A stretch of 21,362 nt of DNA from assembly GCA_900542555.1 (NCBI GenBank), contig UQNU01000040.1, positions 1-21,362 of the forward strand, written 5' to 3'. Shown one piece after another: positions 7,081 to 14,762 of the stretch. Under the pieces are notes generated by a model, which saw nothing but the letters and a program-made list of their open reading frames with translations, did not search any database and was not told where the DNA came from. Source of the stretch: an uncultured Collinsella sp. Its GTDB lineage: Bacteria > Actinomycetota > Coriobacteriia > Coriobacteriales > Coriobacteriaceae. The position numbers and the translations under genes were made by a program. Numbering within the stretch: the stretch's first letter is position 1; every line of letters begins with the position of its first letter.

Positions 7081-7812
7081 TTAGCGGCGGGCGCGGAGCT
7101 TTTCGTAGCCTTCGGCGAAGAAGGCGACCGTGGCGGCGTCGGCCTCGGCGGCGTCCGTCTCGGTTGCGGGGACCACACCGTGCTCGTCGCTCACCAGGAA
7201 CAAGGCGCCCTTGAGCTGTGCGGGAATATCTACGCGCGCGACCGGGATGCCCTTGGTCTGGGCCAGCTGCTCGATGAGTGTCGCCGTGCCGCACAGGCAC
7301 TCGTCCGCCGGCGCCACAAAGGCAAGCTCGCCGTTGTTGACGGCGGCGAGCAACTCGGGCGCCACGCCGGTTTCGTCGGCCTCGGAGCGGGCCTCGGCGG
7401 AGCGGGCACGTAGCGCCTTAGCCGACGTATCGGCCAGCGGCTCGTACTCGCCCACCGTCATGGCGGCGTTGCCATTGACGTCGATCACCAGCATGAGTAC
7501 GCCGTCGTGCGCAGTGTAATCGCCCTCGGCAAGCGACCACTCAACGTGCTGTTTAGCCCAGCTGAGCATGTTATGGGTAAGCGGCTCGCCCTGCACCAGG
7601 CGCTCGGACAGTGCGCGAATGTGGCGGTTGAGCATGGGCACCTTTTTGTTGGACATGCGCCAACGGCAGACAAGCGCGGGCTTGTCGAGCGTGAACTTCT
7701 CGACCGCCTCCTGATTGGCGCAAAAGTCCTCGTACGCACGCTGATCCTCGGCATTGCCAAACAGCTCGGCATCATCAATCTGGGGCATGGTTGTACCTTT
7801 CGTGTTAGTCAT
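7081..7812 (-). CDS. Conserved-looking protein of unknown function
   Basis: I do not recognise this 243-aa soluble protein. It lacks a signal peptide and membrane segments. The N-terminal half (about 18-130) is mixed helix/strand with Trp and Arg residues (CRWRMSNKKVPMLNRHIRAL). It is followed by an Ala/Glu-rich helix (about 135-152) and a C-terminal part (about 155-243) with a short CLCGT cysteine motif. Codon use matches the neighbours, so it is a real gene. Two starts are possible. The ATG at 7812 has GAGGA close by; the ATG at 7788 has AAAGG and gives 235 aa. A TATAAG at 7821-7826 would put the transcript start almost at 7812, which favours 7788 or a leaderless mRNA. It follows purH on the same strand but is separated from it by a terminator. 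Confidence 0.8.
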   Translation of the reverse strand: MTNTKGTTMPQIDDAELFGNAEDQRAYEDFCANQEAVEKFTLDKPALVCRWRMSNKKVPMLNRHIRALSERLVQGEPLTHNMLSWAKQHVEWSLAEGDYTAHDGVLMLVIDVNGNAAMTVGEYEPLADTSAKALRARSAEARSEADETGVAPELLAAVNNGELAFVAPADECLCGTATLIEQLAQTKGIPVARVDIPAQLKGALFLVSDEHGVVPATETDAAEADAATVAFFAEGYEKLRARR

Positions 7813-7828
7813 TCCGTCCTCTTATACC

Positions 7829-7864
7829 AAAAAGACGGCCCTCCAAACGGAGCAGCCGTCTTTT
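7829..7864. terminator. Terminator downstream of purH
   Basis: AAAAGACGGC (7830-7839) pairs with GCCGTCTTTT (7855-7864), with an inner CTCC/GGAG stem around the loop. On the minus strand the stem ends in a T-run, 30 bp past the purH stop. The symmetry means it could also work in the other direction. Confidence 0.85.
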
Positions 7865-7893
7865 GCAGAGATTATTTTGTTCCGGGGCGAAAC

Positions 7894-9501
7894 TTAGTGC
7901 CTAAAGTGGCGGGCGCCGGTAAAGACCATAGCAATATTGTGCTCGTTGCAGGCCTGAATGCTCTCGTCATCGCGCTTGGAGCCGCCGGGCTGGATGATGC
8001 AGGTCACGCCGTGCGCGGCAAGCACGTCGACGTTGTCGCGGAACGGGAAGAATGCGTCGCTTGCGCAGGCAAAGCCGCCCTTCTCCACGCCCTCACGCTC
8101 GCAAAAGTCCTCGGCACGCTCGCAGGCAAGCAGTGCGGAGTCAACGCGGTTAGGCTGACCCGGGCCCATGCCAATGCCGGCCTTGCCCTTGGAAACCAGG
8201 ATGGCGTTGGACTTGACGCCCTTGCAGACCTTCCAGGCAAACTCGAGCTCGGCCATCTCGGCGTCGGTGGGCTTGCGGTCGGTGGGGAACGTAAAGGTCG
8301 CGGGATCCTCGGTCACGTGGTCGACCTCCTGCACCAGCATGCCGCCGTCGACGGAGCGCAGCTCCACCTGGGCGCCGTGGTCCACGCCGCCGGTGGCCAG
8401 CACGCGCAAGTTGGGGCGCTTGGCCATGCGCTCGAGCGCCTCGGCAGTGTAGCTCGGGGCGATGATAACCTCGACGAACTGCTTGTTCTGATCGGCAAAG
8501 TGCTCGACCAGCTCATAGGGAACCTCGCGGTTGCAGGCGATGATGCCGCCAAAGGCGCTCTTGGGATCGCAGGCGAAGGCGCGGTCGTAGGCAGCCGTGA
8601 TGTCCTCGGCAACAGCAGAACCGCAAGGGTTCTGGTGCTTGAGGATCACGCAGGCCGGCTCGTCGAACTCGCGGACCAGGTTCCAAGCGGCATCGGCATC
8701 CAGATAGTTGTTGTAGCTGAGCGGCTTGCCCTGGATCTGCTCGGAGCCAACGAGCGGGAACTGCGAGCTCGCGGTGTTCTCGCAGCCCTCGGCAAAGCGA
8801 TAGACTGTGGCTTTCTGCTGCGGGTTCTCGCCATAGCGCAGGTCGTCGACCTTCTCCAGCGAAATCTCGAGCTTGGCAGAGGTGTCCGCCACGTCGCTTG
8901 CCTGGGCGGCAAGCCAACGGGAGATAGCCGTATCGTAGGCGGCGGTGGTCTGGTAGACCTTCACCTGCAGGCGACGACGGGTGGAAAGCGTGGTGCAGCC
9001 ACCGGTCTCGTGCATCTCGGCCAGGACGGCATCATAGTCGGCCGGGTCGGAAATGACGGTAACGCTCGCGGCGTTCTTGGCAGCAGAGCGCAGCATAGAG
9101 GGGCCACCGATGTCGATGTGCTCGATAGCGTCCGCGAAGGTGACCTCGGGGTTGGCAACGGTCTTCTCGAACTCGTACAGGTTGACGACGACCAGGTCGA
9201 TCAACTTAATGCCGTGCTCAGCGGCCTCCTGCATGTGCTGCTCGGAATCGCGGCGGGCCAGCAGCGCGCCGTGAACCTTGGGGTGCAGGGTCTTAACGCG
9301 GCCGTCCATCATCTCGGGATAGCCCGTGAACTCCTCGATGGGGGTTACGGGAACGCCCGCGTCCTCGATGGCACGAGCCGTGCCGCCCGTAGAGATGATC
9401 TCGACGCCAAAGTCGTCAACCAGCGTCCGTGCGAAATCGACGACGCCCGTCTTATCGGTAACCGAGATCAACGCGCGTGCGATCTTCACATCAGATCCCA
9501 T
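7894..9501 (-). CDS. purH: Bifunctional AICAR formyltransferase / IMP cyclohydrolase PurH
   Basis: A 535-aa cytosolic enzyme catalysing the last two steps of de novo purine synthesis: AICAR plus 10-formyl-THF to FAICAR, then ring closure to IMP. The N-terminal MGS-like cyclohydrolase domain (about 1-150) shows STGGTA (38-43), GRVKTLHPKVHGALL (67-81) and NLYEF. The transformylase domain (about 150-535) shows DLRYGENPQQ (220-229), the catalytic Lys-His pair in KHQNPCG (288-294) and SAFGGIIACNREV (315-327). Length is normal. AGGAGGA lies before the ATG. No other pur gene is adjacent: a terminator follows and a divergent acetyltransferase precedes it, so it appears to be a stand-alone transcription unit. 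Confidence 0.98.
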   Translation of the reverse strand: MGSDVKIARALISVTDKTGVVDFARTLVDDFGVEIISTGGTARAIEDAGVPVTPIEEFTGYPEMMDGRVKTLHPKVHGALLARRDSEQHMQEAAEHGIKLIDLVVVNLYEFEKTVANPEVTFADAIEHIDIGGPSMLRSAAKNAASVTVISDPADYDAVLAEMHETGGCTTLSTRRRLQVKVYQTTAAYDTAISRWLAAQASDVADTSAKLEISLEKVDDLRYGENPQQKATVYRFAEGCENTASSQFPLVGSEQIQGKPLSYNNYLDADAAWNLVREFDEPACVILKHQNPCGSAVAEDITAAYDRAFACDPKSAFGGIIACNREVPYELVEHFADQNKQFVEVIIAPSYTAEALERMAKRPNLRVLATGGVDHGAQVELRSVDGGMLVQEVDHVTEDPATFTFPTDRKPTDAEMAELEFAWKVCKGVKSNAILVSKGKAGIGMGPGQPNRVDSALLACERAEDFCEREGVEKGGFACASDAFFPFRDNVDVLAAHGVTCIIQPGGSKRDDESIQACNEHNIAMVFTGARHFRH

Positions 9502-9778
9502 GCAGTCCTCCTGTCTGGTACGCCGCCGTGCTCTGTGAGTCGGTGATACGTCGATCTGCAGCGCTCGCGCAGCGGCATTGAAAATACTGATTTAATGTAG
9601 CGCATCGAGCGCATCGATGCACCCCGCAACGGGCGCATATGCAGAAAAAGTTTGCGAGCAGAGGGGATGGGCACGGCACCGGGCACGGTGAGTTCATGGA
9701 ACACAGGGGCACCATAATTCGATGCCAATGGCGTGGTAGAACTGTGCTCGATATGCATCCGCGAAAGAAAGAGGCACC

Positions 9779-10420
9779 ATGGTCTCGCGGGTTCTCTACC
9801 GACCGTTTGATACCGAAGACTTCGACGCCATCGCGCTGATTCTGCAGCAGCTTTGGCATAACAATTCGGATAACGATGAGTACAACCGCCTTGAGGCCGC
9901 GTGCGACCTCGCCTACTGCCTTTCGTCGTCGACGTTTTCACAGGTTGCCGTAATCGACGGTCAGGCGCGTGGCATTTCGCTCGCGCGTGCGGGACAGAGC
10001 TCCGGCGCCACTATCAACGAGCATTGGATGGATACCGAACGCGCGCTGCTATCGCAGATGCGTGAGCTGGAGCCCGATGCCTGCGCCGAGTATCTCTCGT
10101 TTGTGCGCGCAACCATCCGAACCAACAACCGCCTGCTCGAGAGCAGCCCGTTGCCGCACGACAACGAGGTCACGCTGCTTGCCGTGGATCGCGATGTCCA
10201 TGGCCTGGGCGTTGGCACGGTTCTGCTCGATGCCGCGGTCTCGCACCTGTCCTCACTTGGAGCGACGAGGGCGCACCTGTACACCGACTCCAACTGCTCG
10301 TGGAAGTTCTACGAGCTGCACGGCTTTAAGCGCGCGGCCACGCACCGCGCCAACCGCGAAGAGCGCCGTCACGACATGCCGCGCGAAAGCTTCCTCTACG
10401 AACTCGACCTAACAGCCTAA
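9779..10420 (+). CDS. GNAT-family N-acetyltransferase
   Basis: A 213-aa protein with a GCN5-related acetyltransferase fold, which transfers acetyl from acetyl-CoA to an amine. The acetyl-CoA loop (motif A) is VDRDVHGLGVGTVLLDAA (137-153), and motif B follows as SNCSWKFYELHGFKRA (171-186). The N-terminus YRPFDTEDFDAIALI is the usual first strand and helix. The substrate cannot be told: the region 60-125 between the first strands and motif A is longer than in minimal GNATs and may shape the acceptor site. GAGG precedes the ATG. The gene is divergent from purH and convergent with the DUF2207 gene, with no operon partner. Confidence 0.88.
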   Translation: MVSRVLYRPFDTEDFDAIALILQQLWHNNSDNDEYNRLEAACDLAYCLSSSTFSQVAVIDGQARGISLARAGQSSGATINEHWMDTERALLSQMRELEPDACAEYLSFVRATIRTNNRLLESSPLPHDNEVTLLAVDRDVHGLGVGTVLLDAAVSHLSSLGATRAHLYTDSNCSWKFYELHGFKRAATHRANREERRHDMPRESFLYELDLTA

Positions 10421-10451
10421 ACCTGGCAGCCATACCTAGTCATTTAGGAAC

Positions 10452-10477
10452 GTCCCCAGTGACTAGTCGTTGGGGAC
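10452..10477. repeat. Short palindrome, GTCCCCA type
   Basis: GTCCCCA (10452-10458) and TGGGGAC (10471-10477) flank a 12-nt loop that itself contains the palindrome GACTAGTC. The same arms recur in opposite order at 21279-21306. It is probably a member of a dispersed intergenic repeat family. Confidence 0.5.
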
Positions 10478-10497
10478 AGTCTTCGTAGGTAGCGCAT

Positions 10498-10544
10498 AAA
10501 AATGGGATGGATCCGTCGGCAGTCGCCGGAGAAGATCCATCCCA
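10498..10544 (-). terminator. Terminator of the DUF2207 gene
   Basis: An 11-bp stem TGGGATGGATC/GATCCATCCCA with an inner CGGC/GCCG hairpin is followed on the minus strand by TTTTT. It lies just past the stop at 10559. Confidence 0.85.
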
Positions 10545-10558
10545 AAAATCAGAGCGCG

Positions 10559-12502
10559 CTAGAACGTTCCGCCGCCGCCTCCGCCGACGCCGCCGCCTCC
10601 GCCGCCAGAGAAGCCGCCGCCTCCGCCGCCACCCGAGCTGTCGGAGCTCGACGCCAGCTCACGGATGCTCTCGTGATACACGTCATCGAACGAATCGAGC
10701 GGAGACTCGTTGCCGTAATGATGGTAGTACCACCAGTAGCAGGGATAATTGTCATAGAAGCCGTCGGCCTCGCGCACCTCGGGCGGCACGGCCTCGGCAA
10801 GCTGACGCAGCACTTCCTTGGAAACACCCAGCGCCACGCCCATCACCAGCAGCTTGTTCCACAGCACCAGATCGCCGGGGACGGCTTCCTTTAGACGCGT
10901 GAAGTCCTCGAGCCAATGCTTGAGCGCCTTGCAGCGAGCCGCCACCTCGGCGCCCTCCGGCGTAAAGCGGCGGAACGTAAGGCCCACGCCAATACCCACC
11001 AGCACAATCGGCACTGAGATAACCGCGGCGATAATGTTCGCCTGTGCGCCGTCGGTAAAGAAGATGGATCCCACGGGAACAAAGGCGATCAGAATACCAA
11101 GAACCAGGCAAAACACCATTGCAACAATGCCGTCCGAGGCAACGTACTCGCTATCGGCCAACTTGCCCTTAACGGTGTTCTGATAGTCCTCGAGCTTGTC
11201 GCCCACGGGCGTAGCGTGCTGCTTGACGTAGTGCTGCAGCTCGTCGAACGTGCGCGAGCGATCGCCGTTCTCGTCAGGCTTAGCACCGGCAAAGAAGACC
11301 TTGAGCACCATGTGGTCAATGCCCTTGGCCGACTTCCAGCCCGCATCACTCACCGTCACGCGATACGTCTGCTCTTCTTTTTCACGCCCCAACAGACCCT
11401 TCTTGGCCTTGGTCACGGTCGCCTGCTCCAGCTTGATCACACGGTCGTCAGTGAGCTTCATGAGCGTGGCGATATATGCCTGATCGGGCACCTCGTTCCA
11501 GCTCATGAGGGCCGAAAGCACGGCGGGATGGTCGGCCGAAGGCACATCGCGGAAATATTCGTCCTGGAAAAGCGGCTTGGGCTTGCGCTTGCGCAGCTTA
11601 AGCACAACGATTGTGCCGGTAAAGGCCACCGCCGCAACAACACTTAGCACGGCAAGTGCATTGGCAATCATGCGAGCGTGAGCGCGGCGGGCGTTAGCTT
11701 CGTCGGCCCATTCCTTCTCTTCACTCAGGATCGTTGACATGCGCTCTTCGCCCGCGGCGGCAAGCTGCGGCACCCAGTCGCTGGGGAAGGCGATGCGTGC
11801 CTCGGCGAATTCGCCCTGATGCACGCAGGGAATGGTATAGGTGACCATGGGCTCGTCCTCATCGAGCGACACGTCGCCCGTCAGCGGACCGTGGCCCCAT
11901 GCGCGGAAGTTATCGCCCTTGACGGCCGCCGTCCCGGCAGCGGCATTTGCGAAGCGCACTTCCATCTCGACATCGTCGGAATCCGCAGACCAGCCGTCGC
12001 CCACGAACTTCCAGTAGAGCTCGGCGGTATCGGCCCAGTTCATAACCGCACCGGTCATGGTATAGCTCACGTAATAGATCGCGCTGTCGCCGCTCTCGTG
12101 GGGGCTGAACACCTTAATCCTTACGCCGTCACCGGTCTGCTCGACCGTGTAGACGCCAGAGTCGCCCTTGTTCGCGCTATCGACTTTGTTAAACGCGGTG
12201 TCCTCTTCCTCGACACTCAGCACGTCGACGCCCGCCGTGCCGCCCTGCCGGTTGGTGCCCGTATTGATCTCCCAAAACACGCCGTTGATGTCGTCGTCGA
12301 AATCAAACTGGCGTCCCTCGACAACGGTCAGCGATCCGTCGGCCTCGACCGTGGCGCTGATGTAGGTTTGGGTCATGGAATAACCGTCGGCGTGTGCGGC
12401 GGCGGGCAGTAGCAGCAATGCAAGCGCGACGAGTGCGCAGACGGAAGCAAATCGCGCAAACGGGCGGCGCTGCCGACAGGTTTTGGCAACGGGGGCGTTC
12501 AT
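10559..12502 (-). CDS. DUF2207 domain-containing membrane protein
   Basis: A 647-aa predicted exported membrane protein of unknown function. A signal peptide (about 1-38, cut near AAAHA-DG) is followed by an extracellular DUF2207 domain (about 40-245). A membrane segment lies at 279-302 with a basic KLRKRKPKP stop-transfer. A cytoplasmic region (305-455) precedes two more membrane helices (458-480 and 488-510). The C-terminus has an aromatic PCYWWYYHHYGN patch (587-598) and ends in a Gly-rich tail (624-647), as is common in this family. I chose the ATG at 12502 because AAAGGAT precedes it and the signal peptide then starts normally. The open frame runs back to 12571 without a ribosome-binding site there. 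It appears monocistronic. Family members are widespread in Actinobacteria and Firmicutes and are suspected to act in the envelope, but this is unproven. Confidence 0.92.
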   Translation of the reverse strand: MNAPVAKTCRQRRPFARFASVCALVALALLLLPAAAHADGYSMTQTYISATVEADGSLTVVEGRQFDFDDDINGVFWEINTGTNRQGGTAGVDVLSVEEEDTAFNKVDSANKGDSGVYTVEQTGDGVRIKVFSPHESGDSAIYYVSYTMTGAVMNWADTAELYWKFVGDGWSADSDDVEMEVRFANAAAGTAAVKGDNFRAWGHGPLTGDVSLDEDEPMVTYTIPCVHQGEFAEARIAFPSDWVPQLAAAGEERMSTILSEEKEWADEANARRAHARMIANALAVLSVVAAVAFTGTIVVLKLRKRKPKPLFQDEYFRDVPSADHPAVLSALMSWNEVPDQAYIATLMKLTDDRVIKLEQATVTKAKKGLLGREKEEQTYRVTVSDAGWKSAKGIDHMVLKVFFAGAKPDENGDRSRTFDELQHYVKQHATPVGDKLEDYQNTVKGKLADSEYVASDGIVAMVFCLVLGILIAFVPVGSIFFTDGAQANIIAAVISVPIVLVGIGVGLTFRRFTPEGAEVAARCKALKHWLEDFTRLKEAVPGDLVLWNKLLVMGVALGVSKEVLRQLAEAVPPEVREADGFYDNYPCYWWYYHHYGNESPLDSFDDVYHESIRELASSSDSSGGGGGGGFSGGGGGGVGGGGGGTF

Positions 12503-12615
12503 AGGCACATCCTTTGTCTGTGATACCAGCAACGCCATTGTCCCACGTTTGCGGGCGCACATGACGAACATCTAGGCCAGCGGAGTATCAAACGGGACGA
12601 AAGTCACGCCCGCGG

Positions 12616-12648
12616 CCGGCACCTGGGAACGTTCCTTATCTGCCGGCA
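12616..12648. repeat. Short nested palindrome upstream of the DUF2207 gene
   Basis: GCCGGCA (12616-12622) and TGCCGGC (12642-12648) enclose the palindrome GGAACGTTCC (12627-12636). A trailing CTGGGACACTCC resembles the GGGGACAGTC next to the repeat at 10452. It is probably a diverged member of the same dispersed family. Confidence 0.4.
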
Positions 12649-12696
12649 ATCTGGGACACTCCTTGGCATGGCCTGCGCCAGCAATAGATACCACTT

Positions 12697-12880
12697 CACA
12701 GCTCCGTCACAGGTGTAGCGGCTTTGTGTGGGCGCGGCATGCGCTGACTGAGCCGCCAGCCGAGGGGCATAAAGCAGTTGAGCGAAAACGGTTTGCCCCT
12801 TTGCCGTTCGCTCGAGGATCATGTCCCCCTTTTCCGCGGAAACCCCGGCAGTTGCGAAGAGCTGCCGGGGTTTCTGTCGT
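12697..12880 (+). ncRNA. Candidate structured RNA or leader, ending in a terminator
   Basis: The plus strand can form GCGGCT/AGCCGC (12718-12723 / 12751-12756) with an inner GCGC/GCGC hairpin. It can also form a 10-bp stem with a 2-nt bulge (12780-12791 / 12804-12813). The loop of that stem holds TGCCCC (12794-12799), which is complementary to GGGGCA upstream (12764-12769), so a pseudoknot is possible. A terminator follows. A TTGGCA -35-like box lies at 12663, but its -10 is poor. No known RNA family is recognised. Boundaries are approximate. Confidence 0.27.
12840..12873 (+). terminator. Hairpin terminator with no annotated gene before it
   Basis: A perfect 12-bp stem AAACCCCGGCAG/CTGCCGGGGTTT with a 10-nt loop is followed by TTTCTGTCGTTTG. 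Only the plus strand has downstream T residues. The upstream protein gene points the other way, so it must end a small RNA or act as an attenuator before gluQ. Confidence 0.6.
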
Positions 12881-12997
12881 TTGTGAGGCTAAGTCGGTAC
12901 GCAGCGATCGAGACCTTGAGCCGCAAACCCACCGTGCGCAATGCGCACCGCCGCCAACTTGTGAGCGCGGCAACGCCTTCCCTGCCAAGCCCCGCGC

Positions 12998-13003
12998 TAT
13001 ACT
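12998..13003 (+). promoter_or_regulatory. -10 element placing the gluQ transcript start at its ATG
   Basis: TATACT ends 7 bp before the ATG at 13011, and there is no purine-rich ribosome-binding site between them. Transcription would start at or next to the A of the ATG, giving a leaderless mRNA. No clear -35 is visible. Confidence 0.5.
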
Positions 13004-13010
13004 CATCCGC

Positions 13011-14021
13011 ATGGATATCAAAACACGCAACATAGCAACGCCCGCCGCGGACGCGCCGACGACGCAGCCCGCCTCCGTTCCCGCCGCCGTCGTGGGCCGT
13101 TTTGCCCCGTCGCCCTCGGGCCGCATGCACCTGGGCAACGTGTTCAGCTGCCTGTGCGCGTGGCTTTCGGCCCGCAGCCAGGGCGGCAGCATCGTGTTGC
13201 GCATCGAGGACCTAGACGATCGCTGTAAGCGCCCGGAACTTGCCGCTCAATTGATTGACGACCTGACTTGGCTGGGGCTTGAGTGGGACGAAGGCCCCTA
13301 CTACCAGCACGATCGTCTAGATCTGTACGAGAGCGCCTTGCACCAGCTACAAGACGCCGGCCTCACCTACCCCTGTTTTTGCACGCGCGCCGAGCTCCAC
13401 ACCGCAAGCGCGCCGCACGCCAGCGACGGCACGCCCATCTACCGTGGCGCCTGCCGAGGCCTTTCGGCCGAAGAGGTCGCCCGCCGCAGCGCCCTGCGCG
13501 CCCCGGCCACGCGCCTGCGTGTGCCCGCCGTCGACGACCTCGCCGGCGACGTGATCGAATTCGTTGACCGCACGTACGGAGCCCAATGCGAGGCACTCGC
13601 CACCGAGTGCGGCGACTTTTTGGTGCGCCGCAGCGACGGCGTTTTTGCCTACCAGCTAGCCGTGGTGGTCGACGACGCCGCCATGGGCGTCACCGAGGTC
13701 GTGCGCGGATGCGATCTGCTGGGCTCCACGCCCCGCCAAATCTACCTGCAGCATCTGCTGGGACTTCCCACGCCACGCTACGCGCACATTCCACTGCTCA
13801 TGTCGCCGGACGGGCGCCGCCTTTCCAAGCGCGACCGCGACCTGGACCTGGGCGAGCTCCGCACCCGCTTTGGCGCGCCCGAGGCACTGCTGGGCTGGCT
13901 CGCCGAGCAAACGGGCATCGCGCCGGACACCACGCCGCGCACCGCCGAGCAACTGGTCGAGCACTTTAGCTGGGACGTTATCCGCGCACACCGGGAGAAC
14001 ATCACCGTAACGGCCGAGTAG
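13011..14021 (+). CDS. gluQ: Glutamyl-Q tRNA(Asp) synthetase (GluQ-RS)
   Basis: A 336-aa paralogue of the glutamyl-tRNA synthetase catalytic core that lacks the anticodon-binding domain. Known GluQ-RS enzymes activate glutamate and attach it to queuosine at position 34 of tRNA-Asp. The class I HIGH-like motif is MHLGN (39-43) in GRFAPSPSGRMHLGN, and the KMSKS-like motif is LSKRD (271-275). The zinc ligands of the family appear as C122, C124, Y144 and C148. These, and the short length, separate it from GltX. The N-terminus has a 27-aa Ala/Thr/Pro-rich extension. The frame is open upstream to 12663, but that stretch crosses a terminator; the ATG at 13011 is the only sensible start and is probably leaderless. 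It converges with the phosphoesterase gene, only 15 bp apart. Confidence 0.93.
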   Translation: MDIKTRNIATPAADAPTTQPASVPAAVVGRFAPSPSGRMHLGNVFSCLCAWLSARSQGGSIVLRIEDLDDRCKRPELAAQLIDDLTWLGLEWDEGPYYQHDRLDLYESALHQLQDAGLTYPCFCTRAELHTASAPHASDGTPIYRGACRGLSAEEVARRSALRAPATRLRVPAVDDLAGDVIEFVDRTYGAQCEALATECGDFLVRRSDGVFAYQLAVVVDDAAMGVTEVVRGCDLLGSTPRQIYLQHLLGLPTPRYAHIPLLMSPDGRRLSKRDRDLDLGELRTRFGAPEALLGWLAEQTGIAPDTTPRTAEQLVEHFSWDVIRAHRENITVTAE

Positions 14022-14036
14022 CCAAACGCCTTGCCG

Positions 14037-14762
14037 CTACGCAACATCCCAGGGCTGGAGTTCGTCGCCCAGGCGAACGATGCAGTCGTAGAGCACGGTG
14101 TGGCGCTCGGCCGGGTTGGCGTCGCGATGAAAATGCCCGTAATACCAGCGCTTGTAATCCAAGCGGTCTTCCAGCTCATCAAAAAACGCCGTAAGCCGAT
14201 CAACGTCGGGGCAATTCCAGCCGGGTGCCGGATAGAGCGTGGGCGAAAGCATGCGCGTGGAGCAGGTGTGGGTGATCACGTAGTCGACCTTCCAACCCAC
14301 GCTGTCGAGCTTTGCCCGCGCCTCCTCAAAGTTGCGCTCGTCCGGCAGCTCCTGCGGCCACCAGCTGGAATAGGGAATGCGGTATTCTTTGTCCACGCTC
14401 GTGGCGCCGCCCATGGTAAAAATCGTTGAGCCGTCGAGCTCAAAAACCTCGCCGCGCGTCAGGCGCCGTATGGGAGAGGTATCCGACAGACGCTGCGTCA
14501 GCCCACCGTGCCACAACTCCATGGGGCGTTCCGCCCAGTGATCGAAACGCTCGTGGTTGCCGTCGACAAACAGCACGGTGTAGGGGCGCGACTCCAGCCA
14601 AGCAATATCGGCACATTCCTCGGTAGAAAAGTCCCACGGAAAGCCAAAGTCGCCCGCGATGATGAGATAGTCGTCACTTGTCAGACCATCCCCAAGATCC
14701 CAGTCGCGAAGCTTTTGCATGTCGACGCCGCCGTGAATATCGCCCGTCACATAGACCGTCAT
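14037..14762 (-). CDS. Calcineurin-like metallophosphoesterase
   Basis: A 241-aa single-domain metallophosphatase, probably cytoplasmic. The dimetal site motifs are in order: GDIHG (D8, H10), GDFG (D38), GNHE (N69, H70), ITHTC (H165) and YYGHFH (H210, H212). The family hydrolyses phosphomonoesters or phosphodiesters of very different substrates (phosphoproteins, Ap4A, cyclic nucleotides, nucleic acids), so the substrate here is unknown. The ATG at 14762 puts the GDIHG motif at the usual N-terminal position; the longer version from 14798 adds a non-conserved 12 residues. The ribosome-binding site is weak (GGTGATC). Confidence 0.9.
   Translation of the reverse strand: MTVYVTGDIHGGVDMQKLRDWDLGDGLTSDDYLIIAGDFGFPWDFSTEECADIAWLESRPYTVLFVDGNHERFDHWAERPMELWHGGLTQRLSDTSPIRRLTRGEVFELDGSTIFTMGGATSVDKEYRIPYSSWWPQELPDERNFEEARAKLDSVGWKVDYVITHTCSTRMLSPTLYPAPGWNCPDVDRLTAFFDELEDRLDYKRWYYGHFHRDANPAERHTVLYDCIVRLGDELQPWDVA

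Larger units (their letters stand above)
12503..13010. other. 508-bp intergenic region with structured elements
   Basis: Contents in order: the DUF2207 ribosome-binding site, a short palindrome (12616-12648), a cluster of possible RNA hairpins (12697-12813), a strong hairpin terminator (12840-12873) and the gluQ promoter (12998-13003). No credible protein gene is visible on either strand. Confidence 0.6.

Noticed and set aside
7507..9546. A 679-codon plus-strand open frame opposite purH and the unknown gene
   Set aside because: It is an antisense shadow of high-GC coding DNA. The minus strand has clear PurH motifs and ribosome-binding sites. The plus frame spans two genes and a terminator.
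12604..12822. A 72-codon minus-strand open frame upstream of the DUF2207 gene
   Set aside because: It overlaps the putative structured RNA and a palindromic repeat. Its composition is Arg/Ala/Cys-rich like non-coding DNA, and it has no recognisable domain.
12663..13010. N-terminal extension of gluQ by 116 residues
   Set aside because: The frame is open, but it crosses a strong terminator, and the extension has no family similarity and atypical composition.
13011..14021. Glutamyl-tRNA synthetase GltX
   Set aside because: At 336 aa it lacks the anticodon-binding domain, and it has the Cys-x-Cys/Tyr/Cys zinc pattern of GluQ-RS.
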